Origin: Paenibacillus sp.
GTDB taxonomy: Bacteria; Bacillota; Bacilli; Paenibacillales; Paenibacillaceae
Length of the DNA: 64,000 nucleotides
Assembly (NCBI GenBank): GCA_017512705.1
Contig: JAFWEX010000130.1
Coordinates: forward strand, 1-64,000
Reading direction: 5' to 3'
Shown: positions 16,638-25,677 of the stretch, piece by piece
How the letters are laid out: every line of letters begins with the position of its first letter
Numbering within the stretch: the first letter of the stretch is position 1
Notes under the pieces: generated by a model
Seen by the model: only the letters and a program-made list of their open reading frames with translations
Databases searched by the model: none
Told to the model about the DNA's origin: nothing
Program-made: the position numbers and the translations under genes

Positions 16638-18266
16638 TTGATCGATATATTGCTAGTTGATGACGAAACGTATGTAACAGAAAGCTTGGAAGCAACAATT
16701 CCTTGGGGGGAGCTTGGCGTTTCGACAGTACTGCGTGCAGCATCCGGCAAAGAAGCGCTGCAGATGATGGAAGAGAATGCGGTGGATATTGTCGTGACAG
16801 ATATTCGCATGCCTGGGATGACGGGCCTTGAACTCATAGCGGAGATACACCGGCGCTGGCCCCATGTACGCTGTATTTTGCTCACGGGTCACAGTGATTT
16901 TGATTATGCCAAAAAGGCAATTCAATTGCAGGCGGCGGACTATATTTTGAAGCCTGTTAACGATGATGAGTTTATGAATTCCGTCTCCGCCACGATTGCC
17001 TCTCTGCGGGAAGAATGGGATGAATTCGATAAATATCACCGTCTCCTATATGGCCGTAAATCGGATTACAAGATTTTAAGAGAGAACCTGATGCATGATT
17101 TGCTACTAGGGCGGGAGATTTCTACGAAAGCTCTGCGTGAGCAGTTAGCGCAATATGAACTTCATATGGAGCCGGAGCAGCCTGCGGCCATGATGCTGAT
17201 TCGCCATGCTGGACGTTTTACATCCATGGATCAGCATTCGCTGGATCTGATGGATTTTGCTGTTGGTAATATAGCTGAGGAAGTGCTGGGAGAAGTATAT
17301 CATGTCTGGTTTAGCCGTGGACCGCATGATTGTTTGGTCATGTTTCTGCAAAGTCAGGAGCCAAGCGAGGCCTCCCGAATAGGTAGTGATGCATTAAAAG
17401 CTGCTGCAGAGACTATCCGTAATCATGTGGTGCGCTTTCTTCAAGGAGATCTGTCCATGGTTATCACACCTCCATTTAGGTTTAGTGAACTGACCACGGT
17501 ATATCGTAAAAGTTTGGGCTCGCTTGTCCTTTCGGGCCCCAACGAACAACAGATCTATTACATGGATATGGAGCAGACACTGGCTAAACGCCCTGATAAT
17601 GATGCAGCGCAAGCTCTCGAAGAATTGTACAAGCCGCCGGTACTTCTTCAGTTGCTGGAGACTAAACAATGGGAGGCTGCAGCTGCAAAGTTAAATGCAG
17701 TATTTGATGCAGCGAAGCAGGTATGTTTATCCAGAGAGCATGTGTATGAGATGTATTTGTCCGTTACGAATGCTTTTATGTACATTGCTCATAAACAGGG
17801 CCATCTGGTACACGAGATCGATCACGCGGGGTTTGATTTGTTGATGGCTCATCAGTTGATTCAATCCCCTGAGAAGCTGCGGCGATGGGCAATGGATATG
17901 CTAACGAAGCTACAGGAAGAACTGTCAGACCAGGAAGGGGTACAGAGTCGCAGACATGTTATCAAGCAGGTTCAGGAGCTGGTCACAAGAGACACGGGAC
18001 AGGATCTGTCTGTAAAAATGATTGCGGATAAAGTGTACTTACATCCGGTGTACCTTTCGAAAATATATAAGGCAGAAACGGGTGAGGGTCTTGGTGACTA
18101 TATGATTCGTATGCGTATGGAACGTGCGCTATATCTGCTCAAAAATACGAATAAAAAAATTTACGAGATTACGAGTGAGCTTGGGTATCAAAATCCCCAA
18201 TATTTTAGCAAAATGTTCAAAAAACATTACGGCATGACACCGAATGAATTCCGGGACCAGACATAA
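16638..18266 (+). CDS. YesN-like response regulator with AraC domain (galactan locus)
   Basis: A 542-residue regulator: receiver domain with Asp55 in TDIRMPG and Lys in ILKPV, long helical linker, and a C-terminal AraC DNA-binding domain ending GMTPNEFRDQT. It should activate the binding protein, permeases and galactan hydrolases downstream. The TTG at 16638 is taken as start because AAGGAGTG (16624-16631) is six to seven bases upstream; a GTG at 16629 that would add three residues lies inside that ribosome site. Partner of the kinase at 14850-16607. The closest relative in the window is the regulator at 8268-9881, with the same architecture but clearly different sequence. Confidence 0.92.
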   Translation: MIDILLVDDETYVTESLEATIPWGELGVSTVLRAASGKEALQMMEENAVDIVVTDIRMPGMTGLELIAEIHRRWPHVRCILLTGHSDFDYAKKAIQLQAADYILKPVNDDEFMNSVSATIASLREEWDEFDKYHRLLYGRKSDYKILRENLMHDLLLGREISTKALREQLAQYELHMEPEQPAAMMLIRHAGRFTSMDQHSLDLMDFAVGNIAEEVLGEVYHVWFSRGPHDCLVMFLQSQEPSEASRIGSDALKAAAETIRNHVVRFLQGDLSMVITPPFRFSELTTVYRKSLGSLVLSGPNEQQIYYMDMEQTLAKRPDNDAAQALEELYKPPVLLQLLETKQWEAAAAKLNAVFDAAKQVCLSREHVYEMYLSVTNAFMYIAHKQGHLVHEIDHAGFDLLMAHQLIQSPEKLRRWAMDMLTKLQEELSDQEGVQSRRHVIKQVQELVTRDTGQDLSVKMIADKVYLHPVYLSKIYKAETGEGLGDYMIRMRMERALYLLKNTNKKIYEITSELGYQNPQYFSKMFKKHYGMTPNEFRDQT

Positions 18267-18388
18267 ATACAACAAAGTTCGAGGATATAGTTGGTAAAGG
18301 TGCAGAAATCTTGATTTCGTATCATAGGCTGATATGCATAACCATTCTATAATGAAAGGGTAACCAAAACGATTTAAGGGGGAACAAC

Positions 18389-20080
18389 ATGAGAGCGCAA
18401 TCAACGAAAAAGAGATTCTTGTCGCTTCTCGCTACAACGCTGTGTCTGACTGTCGTACTTGCAGGATGCTCGGGAGGCAGTGGAGACCAGGAAAGTGCAG
18501 CTTCAAGCTCAACTGGAGCTCAAAATGAATACAAAGAAAAGTATGACCCGGCGGTAACCATCACGACAGCATGGGGCATCGACCCTGAATTGAAATTCAA
18601 AAATGGTGAGTCCATGGAAAATAACGTGGCTACAAAATGGGCAAAGGACAAGTTTGGTATTGAAATCAAATCGCTATGGTCTGTAACCGATACGAACAGT
18701 GCCTTCGCAACCAAACTTCGTTTGGCTATGTCCTCCGGACAAGACATGCCAGACATCGTTACGATTGGTCAGCCGGACAATCTTGTCGCTCAAGACTTGA
18801 TTGACTCAGGTATGTACCAGGAAGTTGGACCGTTGTTTGATAAATACGCTTCAGATACATGGAAAAAAGCGATGGAGCAAGATCCGAACGTATGGAATCA
18901 ATACAGCCGTGATGGAAAAAGAATGGGGATCCCTGTACTGGATTATGCATATAACAATGACTACCTGCTCTGGATTCGTCAAGACTGGCTCGATAAGCTG
19001 AATCTGGAGGCACCGAAAACCATTGACGAACTGGAAGTGGTTATGGATGCATTCAAAAATAATAATCCGGATGGATTAGCTCCTGATAAGGTCACACCAC
19101 TCAGCATTGGTTTCAAGAAATCCATGAACACATGGATGGGAGATCCATCCTGGATCTTTGGCGCATATGGCACCTTACCGGAACAATGGAATGTAGGTGC
19201 AGATGGCAAGCTGGAGTATGGTTCCATCAATCCTGGTATGAAACAAGGTTTGACCAAATTGAGCGAATGGCTCAAAAAAGGTTATATTCCGCAGGAAGCA
19301 GCGCTGTGGGATGAAAATAAAACAGCAGAACCAGCCGTTGCAGGTACAGCAGGTATTATCCCTGGTCCTTACTGGATGAGTGGATGGCCGCTAATTGATA
19401 CCGTGAAAAACGTGCCGAGTGCGGTATGGAAGCCGATTGCTATTCCGGCAGGACCGGATGGCAAAGCCATGCGTCACGGAACACAGTTTGTTAATGGTGT
19501 GACATTGATCAAAAAAGATATGGCTCACCCGGAAGCGTTCTTCACATATCAGAACTACCTGTTCGACAACTATGCTGATCCAGCTCCAGGAAGCGAGTAT
19601 GACAACGGTTTGTTTGATGGATATGACTATCAACTAGATGCCAATGGCAAACAGAAAAAACCGGATGAAATTGATGGTGGATATGTCAACGTTGTGCGTT
19701 ACCTGCTTGTTCGTGACGGCGCGCGGATTCCTGATGCACAGATGAAAGCGTTGATGAACCTGGCGGATGGCAAAGAGCCGCAAACCAAGCTGGAAAAAGA
19801 CGTAGCGGTGAACTATGGACCTGAAACACCTGCAGCGGCAAAAGTGTTGCTTGAGCAGAAAGATATTTCGTTCAAAAATATGTTCACAGGCCCTACGACG
19901 AAAACGATGAAATCCAAACTCGACTATCTCAACAAAATCGAGAACCAAACGTTTAATGAGATCATCTACGGTAAAAGCCCGATAGATTCATTTGATACCT
20001 TTGTTCAAACATGGAAATCCGGTGGTGGCGATCAGATCACTCAAGAAGTGAACGAGTGGTATGACGGCGTGAAGAAATAA
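18389..20080 (+). CDS. Lipoprotein sugar-binding protein of the galactan importer
   Basis: A 563-residue extracellular solute-binding lipoprotein. The signal peptide ends in the lipobox LAGC with Cys27, followed by a Gly/Ser-rich linker. The mature part is of the large LplA/YtcQ class that works with LplB and LplC permeases. AAGGGGG precedes the ATG at 18389, and TATAAT at 18348-18353 may be its own -10. It sits between the regulator genes and the permeases but is cut off from the latter by a terminator at 20117, which should make it more abundant than the permeases. Binding of beta-galacto-oligosaccharides is inferred from the neighbouring hydrolases. Confidence 0.92.
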   Translation: MRAQSTKKRFLSLLATTLCLTVVLAGCSGGSGDQESAASSSTGAQNEYKEKYDPAVTITTAWGIDPELKFKNGESMENNVATKWAKDKFGIEIKSLWSVTDTNSAFATKLRLAMSSGQDMPDIVTIGQPDNLVAQDLIDSGMYQEVGPLFDKYASDTWKKAMEQDPNVWNQYSRDGKRMGIPVLDYAYNNDYLLWIRQDWLDKLNLEAPKTIDELEVVMDAFKNNNPDGLAPDKVTPLSIGFKKSMNTWMGDPSWIFGAYGTLPEQWNVGADGKLEYGSINPGMKQGLTKLSEWLKKGYIPQEAALWDENKTAEPAVAGTAGIIPGPYWMSGWPLIDTVKNVPSAVWKPIAIPAGPDGKAMRHGTQFVNGVTLIKKDMAHPEAFFTYQNYLFDNYADPAPGSEYDNGLFDGYDYQLDANGKQKKPDEIDGGYVNVVRYLLVRDGARIPDAQMKALMNLADGKEPQTKLEKDVAVNYGPETPAAAKVLLEQKDISFKNMFTGPTTKTMKSKLDYLNKIENQTFNEIIYGKSPIDSFDTFVQTWKSGGGDQITQEVNEWYDGVKK

Positions 20081-20116
20081 TCGGTTATACTCCATGAAAA
20101 AGTAAAGCCAAAAGAG

Positions 20117-20146
20117 ACGCGCAGACGGTACAAGTCTGTGCGTTTT
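20117..20146 (+). terminator. Terminator between binding protein and permeases
   Basis: ACGCGCAGAC (20117-20126) pairs with GTCTGTGCGT (20134-20143, one G-U pair), followed by TTTT and a further T-rich stretch. Partial read-through plus the promoter at 20298 would set different levels for binding protein and permeases. Confidence 0.7.
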
Positions 20147-20297
20147 CTGTGTTTTTTTACGGTACAAAATCTGTTAAGAATCCCTTAAAACCGTGGCTAA
20201 ATGGCCTTAGTAGTCTCTCTTTCAGGAACATGCCCAAAGTAGTTGCTTTTGTGCCATTTATATTGCTTTTATGCGCTGTTTGGGGGTGTCGGAAGGT

Positions 20298-20306
20298 TGA
20301 TATAAT
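20298..20306 (+). promoter_or_regulatory. Extended -10 promoter for galactan permeases
   Basis: TGATATAAT (20298-20306) is a good extended -10 element; TTTGGG at 20279-20284 could be a weak -35. It would drive the permeases, ganB-like and ganA-like genes. Confidence 0.55.
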
Positions 20307-20320
20307 TTGCCTATAGAGCC

Positions 20321-20338
20321 ACTCAAGAGTACTTGAGT
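20321..20338. promoter_or_regulatory. Operator-like palindrome downstream of the permease promoter
   Basis: ACTCAAG-AGTA-CTTGAGT is a perfect inverted repeat with 7-base arms, lying about 8-26 bases past the expected transcript start and just before the ribosome site. It could be a repressor site or a 5' RNA hairpin. Confidence 0.5.
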
Positions 20339-20363
20339 AGGAAGAATTACAGGGGGAGCAATC

Positions 20364-21254
20364 ATGAGAACTTTAAAACGAACTTGGCCATTCCACGTAA
20401 TGCTGTTGCCAGCCATCATCTTTCTGATTATTTTCAGTTATGTGCCTATGGGCGGGATCGTTATGGCATTCCAAGACTACAAACCATGGATGGGCATCAG
20501 CGGCTCCGATTGGGTCGGGTTTGATAACTTTAGATATTTATTCGAGCGTGAGGACAGCTTGCAGGTGATCTTGAACACCCTGATCATCGCTGTACTCAAG
20601 CTGATTTTTAACCTGTTTGTTCCGTTTGTGTTCGCCATACTGCTAAATGAGGTTCGCAAGATGGCCATTCAGCGTACGATCCAAACGCTGGTCTATCTGC
20701 CTCACTTTTTATCCTGGGTCATCCTCGGAGAGATTTTACTTGACCTGTTGTCAACAGGAGGACTGGTGAACCGGGTACTCGGCACATTCGGCCTTGGACC
20801 ATACTTCTTCCTTGGAGATAACAGCTTGTTCCGACCAACGATCATTGTAACGGATGTGTGGAAGGAGTTCGGTTATAACATGATCGTCTTCCTCGCAGCC
20901 CTTGCCGGTATTAATCCGGCATTGTATGAGGCAGCGGAGATCGACGGAGCCAACCGATGGAAGCAGACGCTTCATATTACGATTCCGTCTCTCGTACCGA
21001 TGTTGATGGTCGTAGGAACGCTGGCTCTGGGTAACGTACTCAACGCGGGATTCGACCAGATCTTCAACTTGTACAATCCGCTCGTCTATCAATCAGGAGA
21101 CATCATCGATACCTTCGTATATCGCTCGGCGCTCGAAAATGGCGAGATGGGCTTTGCAACCGCGATTGGATTGTTCAAATCCGTAATCAGTATGGCTCTG
21201 ATCCTCGTATCTTACAGCCTAGCCAAGAAATACGCAGGATACCGCATATTCTAA
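20364..21254 (+). CDS. ABC permease 1 of the galactan importer (LplB type)
   Basis: A 296-residue membrane permease with six hydrophobic helices and the ATPase-contacting EAA loop LYEAAEIDGANRWKQTLHIT. The opening FHVMLLPAIIFLIIFSYVPM is typical of LplB. AGGGGG precedes the ATG at 20364. It pairs with the next gene to form the channel for the galactan-locus binding protein. As in the first island no ATPase is encoded here, so a shared MsmX-type ATPase elsewhere is expected. Confidence 0.92.
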   Translation: MRTLKRTWPFHVMLLPAIIFLIIFSYVPMGGIVMAFQDYKPWMGISGSDWVGFDNFRYLFEREDSLQVILNTLIIAVLKLIFNLFVPFVFAILLNEVRKMAIQRTIQTLVYLPHFLSWVILGEILLDLLSTGGLVNRVLGTFGLGPYFFLGDNSLFRPTIIVTDVWKEFGYNMIVFLAALAGINPALYEAAEIDGANRWKQTLHITIPSLVPMLMVVGTLALGNVLNAGFDQIFNLYNPLVYQSGDIIDTFVYRSALENGEMGFATAIGLFKSVISMALILVSYSLAKKYAGYRIF

Positions 21255-21283
21255 TTGACCGAACAGAGAAGGAAGGGACTACG

Positions 21284-22162
21284 ATGTATCATAAATCACG
21301 ATCTTATCGCATCTTTAACGTCATCAATATCAGTTTTCTTATTCTTGTTGCCATCATGTGTATTGTGCCCATGATTCACGTGCTGGCTGTATCGTTTAGT
21401 AACAAGGCTGCAGCAGATGCGAATCTGGTCAGTCTCTGGCCGGTAGGGTTCTCCCTTGAAGCCTATAAAAAAACGATGAATAATCCGATCTTTCTGAACT
21501 CGCTCTGGATTTCACTGCTGCGTACTGTCATTGGTACAGGTGTTACTCTCCTGATTACCTTCCTGGCAGCATACCCGTTATCCAAGGAGAACAGCGAATT
21601 CAAAGGCAGAACCGTATACTCCTGGATTTTCGTATTCAGTATGATTTTCAACGGTGGTCTGGTTCCATTCTACATGGTTATTCAGAAGATCGGTCTGATG
21701 GATTCTTTCTGGGTGCTGGTACTGCCAGGGGCAGTCAACACGTTCCTGGTTATCCTGATGCTGAACTTCTTCCGCGGTATTCCTAAGGAATTGGAAGAAG
21801 CGGCGTTAATCGACGGAGCGAACCATTTCAGAACCTTGTTTAGCATCTTCCTGCCGATCTCGCTGCCATCTATTGCAACAATTGCCCTGTTCAGCATGGT
21901 GTTCCACTGGAATTCCTGGTTTGACGGACTGCTCTACATGAACAATGCGAAGGACTATCCGCTGGCCACATTCATGCAGACTGTCATTATCAAACGGGAC
22001 ATGAGCACGATGGCGATGAATCCGAAGGAGATGGAAACCATCTCGCAAACGACTGTGCGTGCAGCTCAAATTTTTATCGGTAGTGCACCAATTCTGATTG
22101 TCTATCCGTTCCTTCAACGTTTCTTTGTAAAAGGTATGACGCTAGGCTCAGTAAAAGGCTGA
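21284..22162 (+). CDS. ABC permease 2 of the galactan importer (LplC/YtcP type)
   Basis: A 292-residue permease with six hydrophobic segments, EAA loop ELEEAALIDGANHFRTLFSI, and the ending FVKGMTLGSVKG usual for the YtcP/LplC group. GAAGGGA lies ahead of the ATG at 21284. Only 29 bases separate it from the first permease and 33 from the galactanase gene, so these are one operon. Confidence 0.92.
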   Translation: MYHKSRSYRIFNVINISFLILVAIMCIVPMIHVLAVSFSNKAAADANLVSLWPVGFSLEAYKKTMNNPIFLNSLWISLLRTVIGTGVTLLITFLAAYPLSKENSEFKGRTVYSWIFVFSMIFNGGLVPFYMVIQKIGLMDSFWVLVLPGAVNTFLVILMLNFFRGIPKELEEAALIDGANHFRTLFSIFLPISLPSIATIALFSMVFHWNSWFDGLLYMNNAKDYPLATFMQTVIIKRDMSTMAMNPKEMETISQTTVRAAQIFIGSAPILIVYPFLQRFFVKGMTLGSVKG

Positions 22163-22195
22163 GCATGAATCTCTAATTCAATGGAGGCTGATATT

Positions 22196-23281
22196 TTGAG
22201 TCACTCAACCGAACAACCATTCATTCTCGGCATGGATGTATCATTCATGGACGAAATTGAGCAACATGGAGGAACATATCGTGAAGCGGACGGTAAGGAG
22301 GAAGACCTGCTTACAATTCTCAAGTTGAATGATGCCAATGCGATCCGTCTTCGTATTTGGAATGATCCTGTCGGTGGGTTCTGTAATCTGGAACGCACTG
22401 TAGAAATAGCCAAACGAATCAAATCCCAGGGGCTGCAATTTCTGCTCGATTTTCACTATTCCGATCGTTGGGCCGATCCAGCTAATCAGTGGAAACCAAA
22501 GGCTTGGGAGAATCTACCCTATGAACAGCTCAGATTAGCTGTATGCACATATACTGCGGATGTACTCCGAGCGCTGAAAGAACACGATGCTTTACCAGAT
22601 ATGGTTCAGGTCGGTAATGAAATTACGCCAGGTATGTTATGGAATGAAGGTCGTGTTGGTGGTGAGGAGCATGACACAGATGAACAGTGGCAACGTTTCG
22701 CAGGTCTTGTGAAGTATGGCATCGCAGCAGTGAAATCGGTTGATCCTTCGATTCAGATTATGATTCATATTGACCGCGGGGGAGACAATGCCGAGAGCCG
22801 CAAATTCTTTGATCGTTTTGAAGCGCTTGGCGTGGAGTTTGATGTGATTGGTCTGTCTTATTACCCATGGTGGCACGGAACACTGGATGCCTTACGTAAC
22901 AATCTCAATGATCTGGCACTGCGTTATGGTAAACCAATCAACGTGGTTGAGACGGCATATCCCTGGACACTGGAGCAGCCAGAGGGCATTGAATGGATTG
23001 TGAATCAGGAAGATATGTTACTGCCAGGCTATCCTGCAAGTGTGGAAGGACAGACTCAATATCTGAAGGATTTCTTACAGATTATCCGTGAAGTTCCAGG
23101 CGGTCTTGGACATGGATTCTATTATTGGGAGCCTGCCTGGATTCCGAGCAAAGAAGAATGGTCTGTAGGACACCCCAACAATTGGGGTAATCTGACGATG
23201 TTTGATTTTAAAGGACGCAAACTCGAATCATTTAGGGCATTAACCGCTGTACAAGAGATGGATGCCAAAACATATGTATAG
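22196..23281 (+). CDS. ganB: GH53 endo-beta-1,4-galactanase, no signal peptide
   Basis: A 361-residue glycoside hydrolase of family 53, which cuts beta-1,4-galactan (type I arabinogalactan) internally. The two catalytic acids are seen: Glu142 in QVGNEITPG (acid/base) and Glu252 in NVVETAYPW (nucleophile). The family hallmarks LDFHYSDRWADP and GLSYYPWWHG are intact. The start is TTG 22196, seven bases after GGAGG; an ATG at 22181 would lie within the ribosome site. From that start there is no signal peptide, unlike Bacillus GanB, so this enzyme should act in the cytoplasm on imported galacto-oligosaccharides. It sits between the permeases and the GH42 gene. The symbol is by function; this form differs in location. 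Confidence 0.9.
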   Translation: MSHSTEQPFILGMDVSFMDEIEQHGGTYREADGKEEDLLTILKLNDANAIRLRIWNDPVGGFCNLERTVEIAKRIKSQGLQFLLDFHYSDRWADPANQWKPKAWENLPYEQLRLAVCTYTADVLRALKEHDALPDMVQVGNEITPGMLWNEGRVGGEEHDTDEQWQRFAGLVKYGIAAVKSVDPSIQIMIHIDRGGDNAESRKFFDRFEALGVEFDVIGLSYYPWWHGTLDALRNNLNDLALRYGKPINVVETAYPWTLEQPEGIEWIVNQEDMLLPGYPASVEGQTQYLKDFLQIIREVPGGLGHGFYYWEPAWIPSKEEWSVGHPNNWGNLTMFDFKGRKLESFRALTAVQEMDAKTYV

Positions 23282-23332
23282 AATAAAGGAATTATAAATA
23301 AAGGGAATTCAACGATAAGGGAGTTTTCATAA

Positions 23333-25405
23333 ATGACATACAAATTTCCAGCCGTAAGTACCAAAGCTCCGTACATGCTGCATGGTGCTGACTATAACCC
23401 GGAACAATGGCTTCGTTATCCAGAGGTGCTTGAAGAAGATATTCGTTTGATGAAACTTGCAAAATGTAATGTCATGTCTGTCGGTATTTTCTCTTGGGTA
23501 TCGCTTGAGCCTGAAGAAGGAGTCTATACATTTGAATGGCTTGATCAGGTGTTGGACCGTTTTGCGGCAAACGGGATTTATGCGTTTCTGGCAACACCAA
23601 GCGGTGCCAGACCGGCCTGGATGTCAGCGAAGTATCCTGAAGTTTTGCGTGTATCCGAGAATCGGGTTCGAAACCTTCATGGATTCCGTCATAATCACTG
23701 TTACACCTCTCCGGTGTATCGGGAAAAAGTAACGATGATGAACAGCAAGTTGGCCGAGCGTTACTCGGATCACCCAGCTGTCATCGGATGGCATATCTCG
23801 AATGAGTTCGGTGGGGACTGCCACTGTGACTACTGCCAGGAAGCCTTCCGTGGCTGGGTTCGTAACAAGTACAACACATTGGACGAGCTGAATCATGCAT
23901 GGTGGACAACGTTCTGGAGCCATACAGTAACGGACTGGAGTCAAGTGGAATCTCCGGCACCACATGGTGAAACTCAAGTTCACGCGATGAATCTGGATTG
24001 GCGTCGTTTTGTAACAGATCAGACAGCCGATTTCATCGTACATGAAACGAAACCACTTAAGGCGAAAAATCCGAATCTGCCAGTAACGACGAATCTGATG
24101 GAATTCTACGGCGGGTTAAACTATTGGAAGTTCGCGGATATTCTTGATTTCCTCTCCTGGGATAGTTATCCGACATGGCATGATGCAGAGGATGATGCAA
24201 AACAAGCGTCCCGCATTGCGATGATGCACGATATTGTACGTTCCATCAAAGGCGGACAGCCTTTCCTGCTCATGGAGAGCACACCAAGCTCGACGAACTG
24301 GCAGGATGTTAGCAAGCTGAAACGTCCGGGTATGCATTTATTGTCCTCTTTGCAGGCGGTAGCACACGGATCAGACAGCGTACAGTACTTCCAGTGGAGA
24401 AAAAGCCGTGGTTCAAGTGAGAAGCTGCATGGCGCAGTAGTAGACCATGTGGGCACAGAACATACCCGTGTGTTCAAGGATGTGACAGATGTAGGTACAG
24501 CACTGCAAAGCATGGAGAGTGTTGTTGGAACTACAGTCCCTGCTGAAGTTGCGATTATTTTCGACTGGGAAAATCGCTGGGCGGTCAACGATTCACAAGG
24601 TCCACGTAACATTGGGGTGAAATACGAGCAGACGGTAGAAGCTCACTACGAGGCATTCTGGAAAAAGGGTGTAGCGGTTGATGTCATCGACATGGAAGCC
24701 GATCTATCCAAGTATAAAGTTTTGGTTGCACCAATGCTGTATCTCGTACGTGAAGGTGTAGGAGAACGGATTGAGAAATTTGTACAGGAAGGTGGCACAT
24801 TTGTTGCAACCTACTGGTCTGGCATTGTTAATGAGAACGATCTCTGTTTCTTGGGTGGATTCCCGGGTCCACTTCGCAAAACGCTTGGCATCTGGTCTGA
24901 AGAGATCGATGGATTACATGATCGTGAACGGAATGGAATCATTCCAGTGCAGGGCAATGCGCTGGAACTTACTACAGAGTATGATGCAATTGAGCTATGC
25001 GACCTGATTCATCTCGAAGGTGCAACATCTCTTGCCGTGTATCGCTCTGATTTCTATGCAGGACGTCCAGCGTTGACGGTGAACGAGTTCGGTTCAGGTA
25101 AAGCTTATTATATGGCAGCGAGGATGAAAGAACCGTTTTATGATGATTTCTACGGCAAGTTGATTGCCGAGCTGGATCTGGAGCGTGGACTGAAGTCGGA
25201 CATGGCTGCAGGCACGACCGCACATGTACGTACTGATGGTGATTCGGATTATGTATTTGTTCAGAACTATACCGAGCACGAGAAGCAGGTCCAGCTGGAT
25301 AGTCACGCGTACACGGATGTGTTTAGCGGAAAAGCGGTTGAAGCAAGCTTGAAGTTGCAGCCGTATGATATTCGTGTACTGCGCAGAGCGGCGAATCGTA
25401 AGTAA
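23333..25405 (+). CDS. ganA: GH42 beta-galactosidase
   Basis: A 690-residue cytoplasmic beta-galactosidase of family 42 that should remove galactose from galacto-oligosaccharides. The acid/base Glu158 is in HISNEFGG and the nucleophile Glu315 in FLLMESTPS. The zinc-site cysteines of the family are visible at Cys123, Cys163, Cys165 and Cys168 (DCHCDYC). A trimerisation (class-1 amidotransferase-like) domain and a short beta-domain follow, giving the normal length. AAGGGAG precedes the ATG at 23333. It is the last gene of the galactan operon, 51 bases after the GH53 gene, and a terminator lies at 25514. Together with GH53 it completes degradation to galactose; no galactokinase genes are in the window. 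Confidence 0.95.
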   Translation: MTYKFPAVSTKAPYMLHGADYNPEQWLRYPEVLEEDIRLMKLAKCNVMSVGIFSWVSLEPEEGVYTFEWLDQVLDRFAANGIYAFLATPSGARPAWMSAKYPEVLRVSENRVRNLHGFRHNHCYTSPVYREKVTMMNSKLAERYSDHPAVIGWHISNEFGGDCHCDYCQEAFRGWVRNKYNTLDELNHAWWTTFWSHTVTDWSQVESPAPHGETQVHAMNLDWRRFVTDQTADFIVHETKPLKAKNPNLPVTTNLMEFYGGLNYWKFADILDFLSWDSYPTWHDAEDDAKQASRIAMMHDIVRSIKGGQPFLLMESTPSSTNWQDVSKLKRPGMHLLSSLQAVAHGSDSVQYFQWRKSRGSSEKLHGAVVDHVGTEHTRVFKDVTDVGTALQSMESVVGTTVPAEVAIIFDWENRWAVNDSQGPRNIGVKYEQTVEAHYEAFWKKGVAVDVIDMEADLSKYKVLVAPMLYLVREGVGERIEKFVQEGGTFVATYWSGIVNENDLCFLGGFPGPLRKTLGIWSEEIDGLHDRERNGIIPVQGNALELTTEYDAIELCDLIHLEGATSLAVYRSDFYAGRPALTVNEFGSGKAYYMAARMKEPFYDDFYGKLIAELDLERGLKSDMAAGTTAHVRTDGDSDYVFVQNYTEHEKQVQLDSHAYTDVFSGKAVEASLKLQPYDIRVLRRAANRK

Positions 25406-25513
25406 GTTCGGATGATAGACAAGACTAGGGCACCTGGTGTTCCTTGGAGACATATAGTTCAGGATGGGTCCGATGAACGAACGGAATTTCAGATATAGAG
25501 AAACATTAGAAAT

Positions 25514-25558
25514 GGATTGTCTTGAGCCTTTAAACAGGGGTTCAAGGCAATCCTTTTT
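25514..25558 (+). terminator. Terminator of the galactan operon
   Basis: GGATTG and CTTGA arms (25514-25525) pair with TCAAG and CAATCC (25541-25553), followed by TTTTT. It ends the operon after the GH42 gene. Confidence 0.8.
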
Positions 25559-25677
25559 CTGCTATATGGGGCTTATGGGCTCTTTTTTGGACAATATAAA
25601 GGATAATCATGTCCACGTAGCGAAGACAAACACGTAACTTGTCAACTTAAGACTTTCATTGTCTGGGAGGAATTGAA

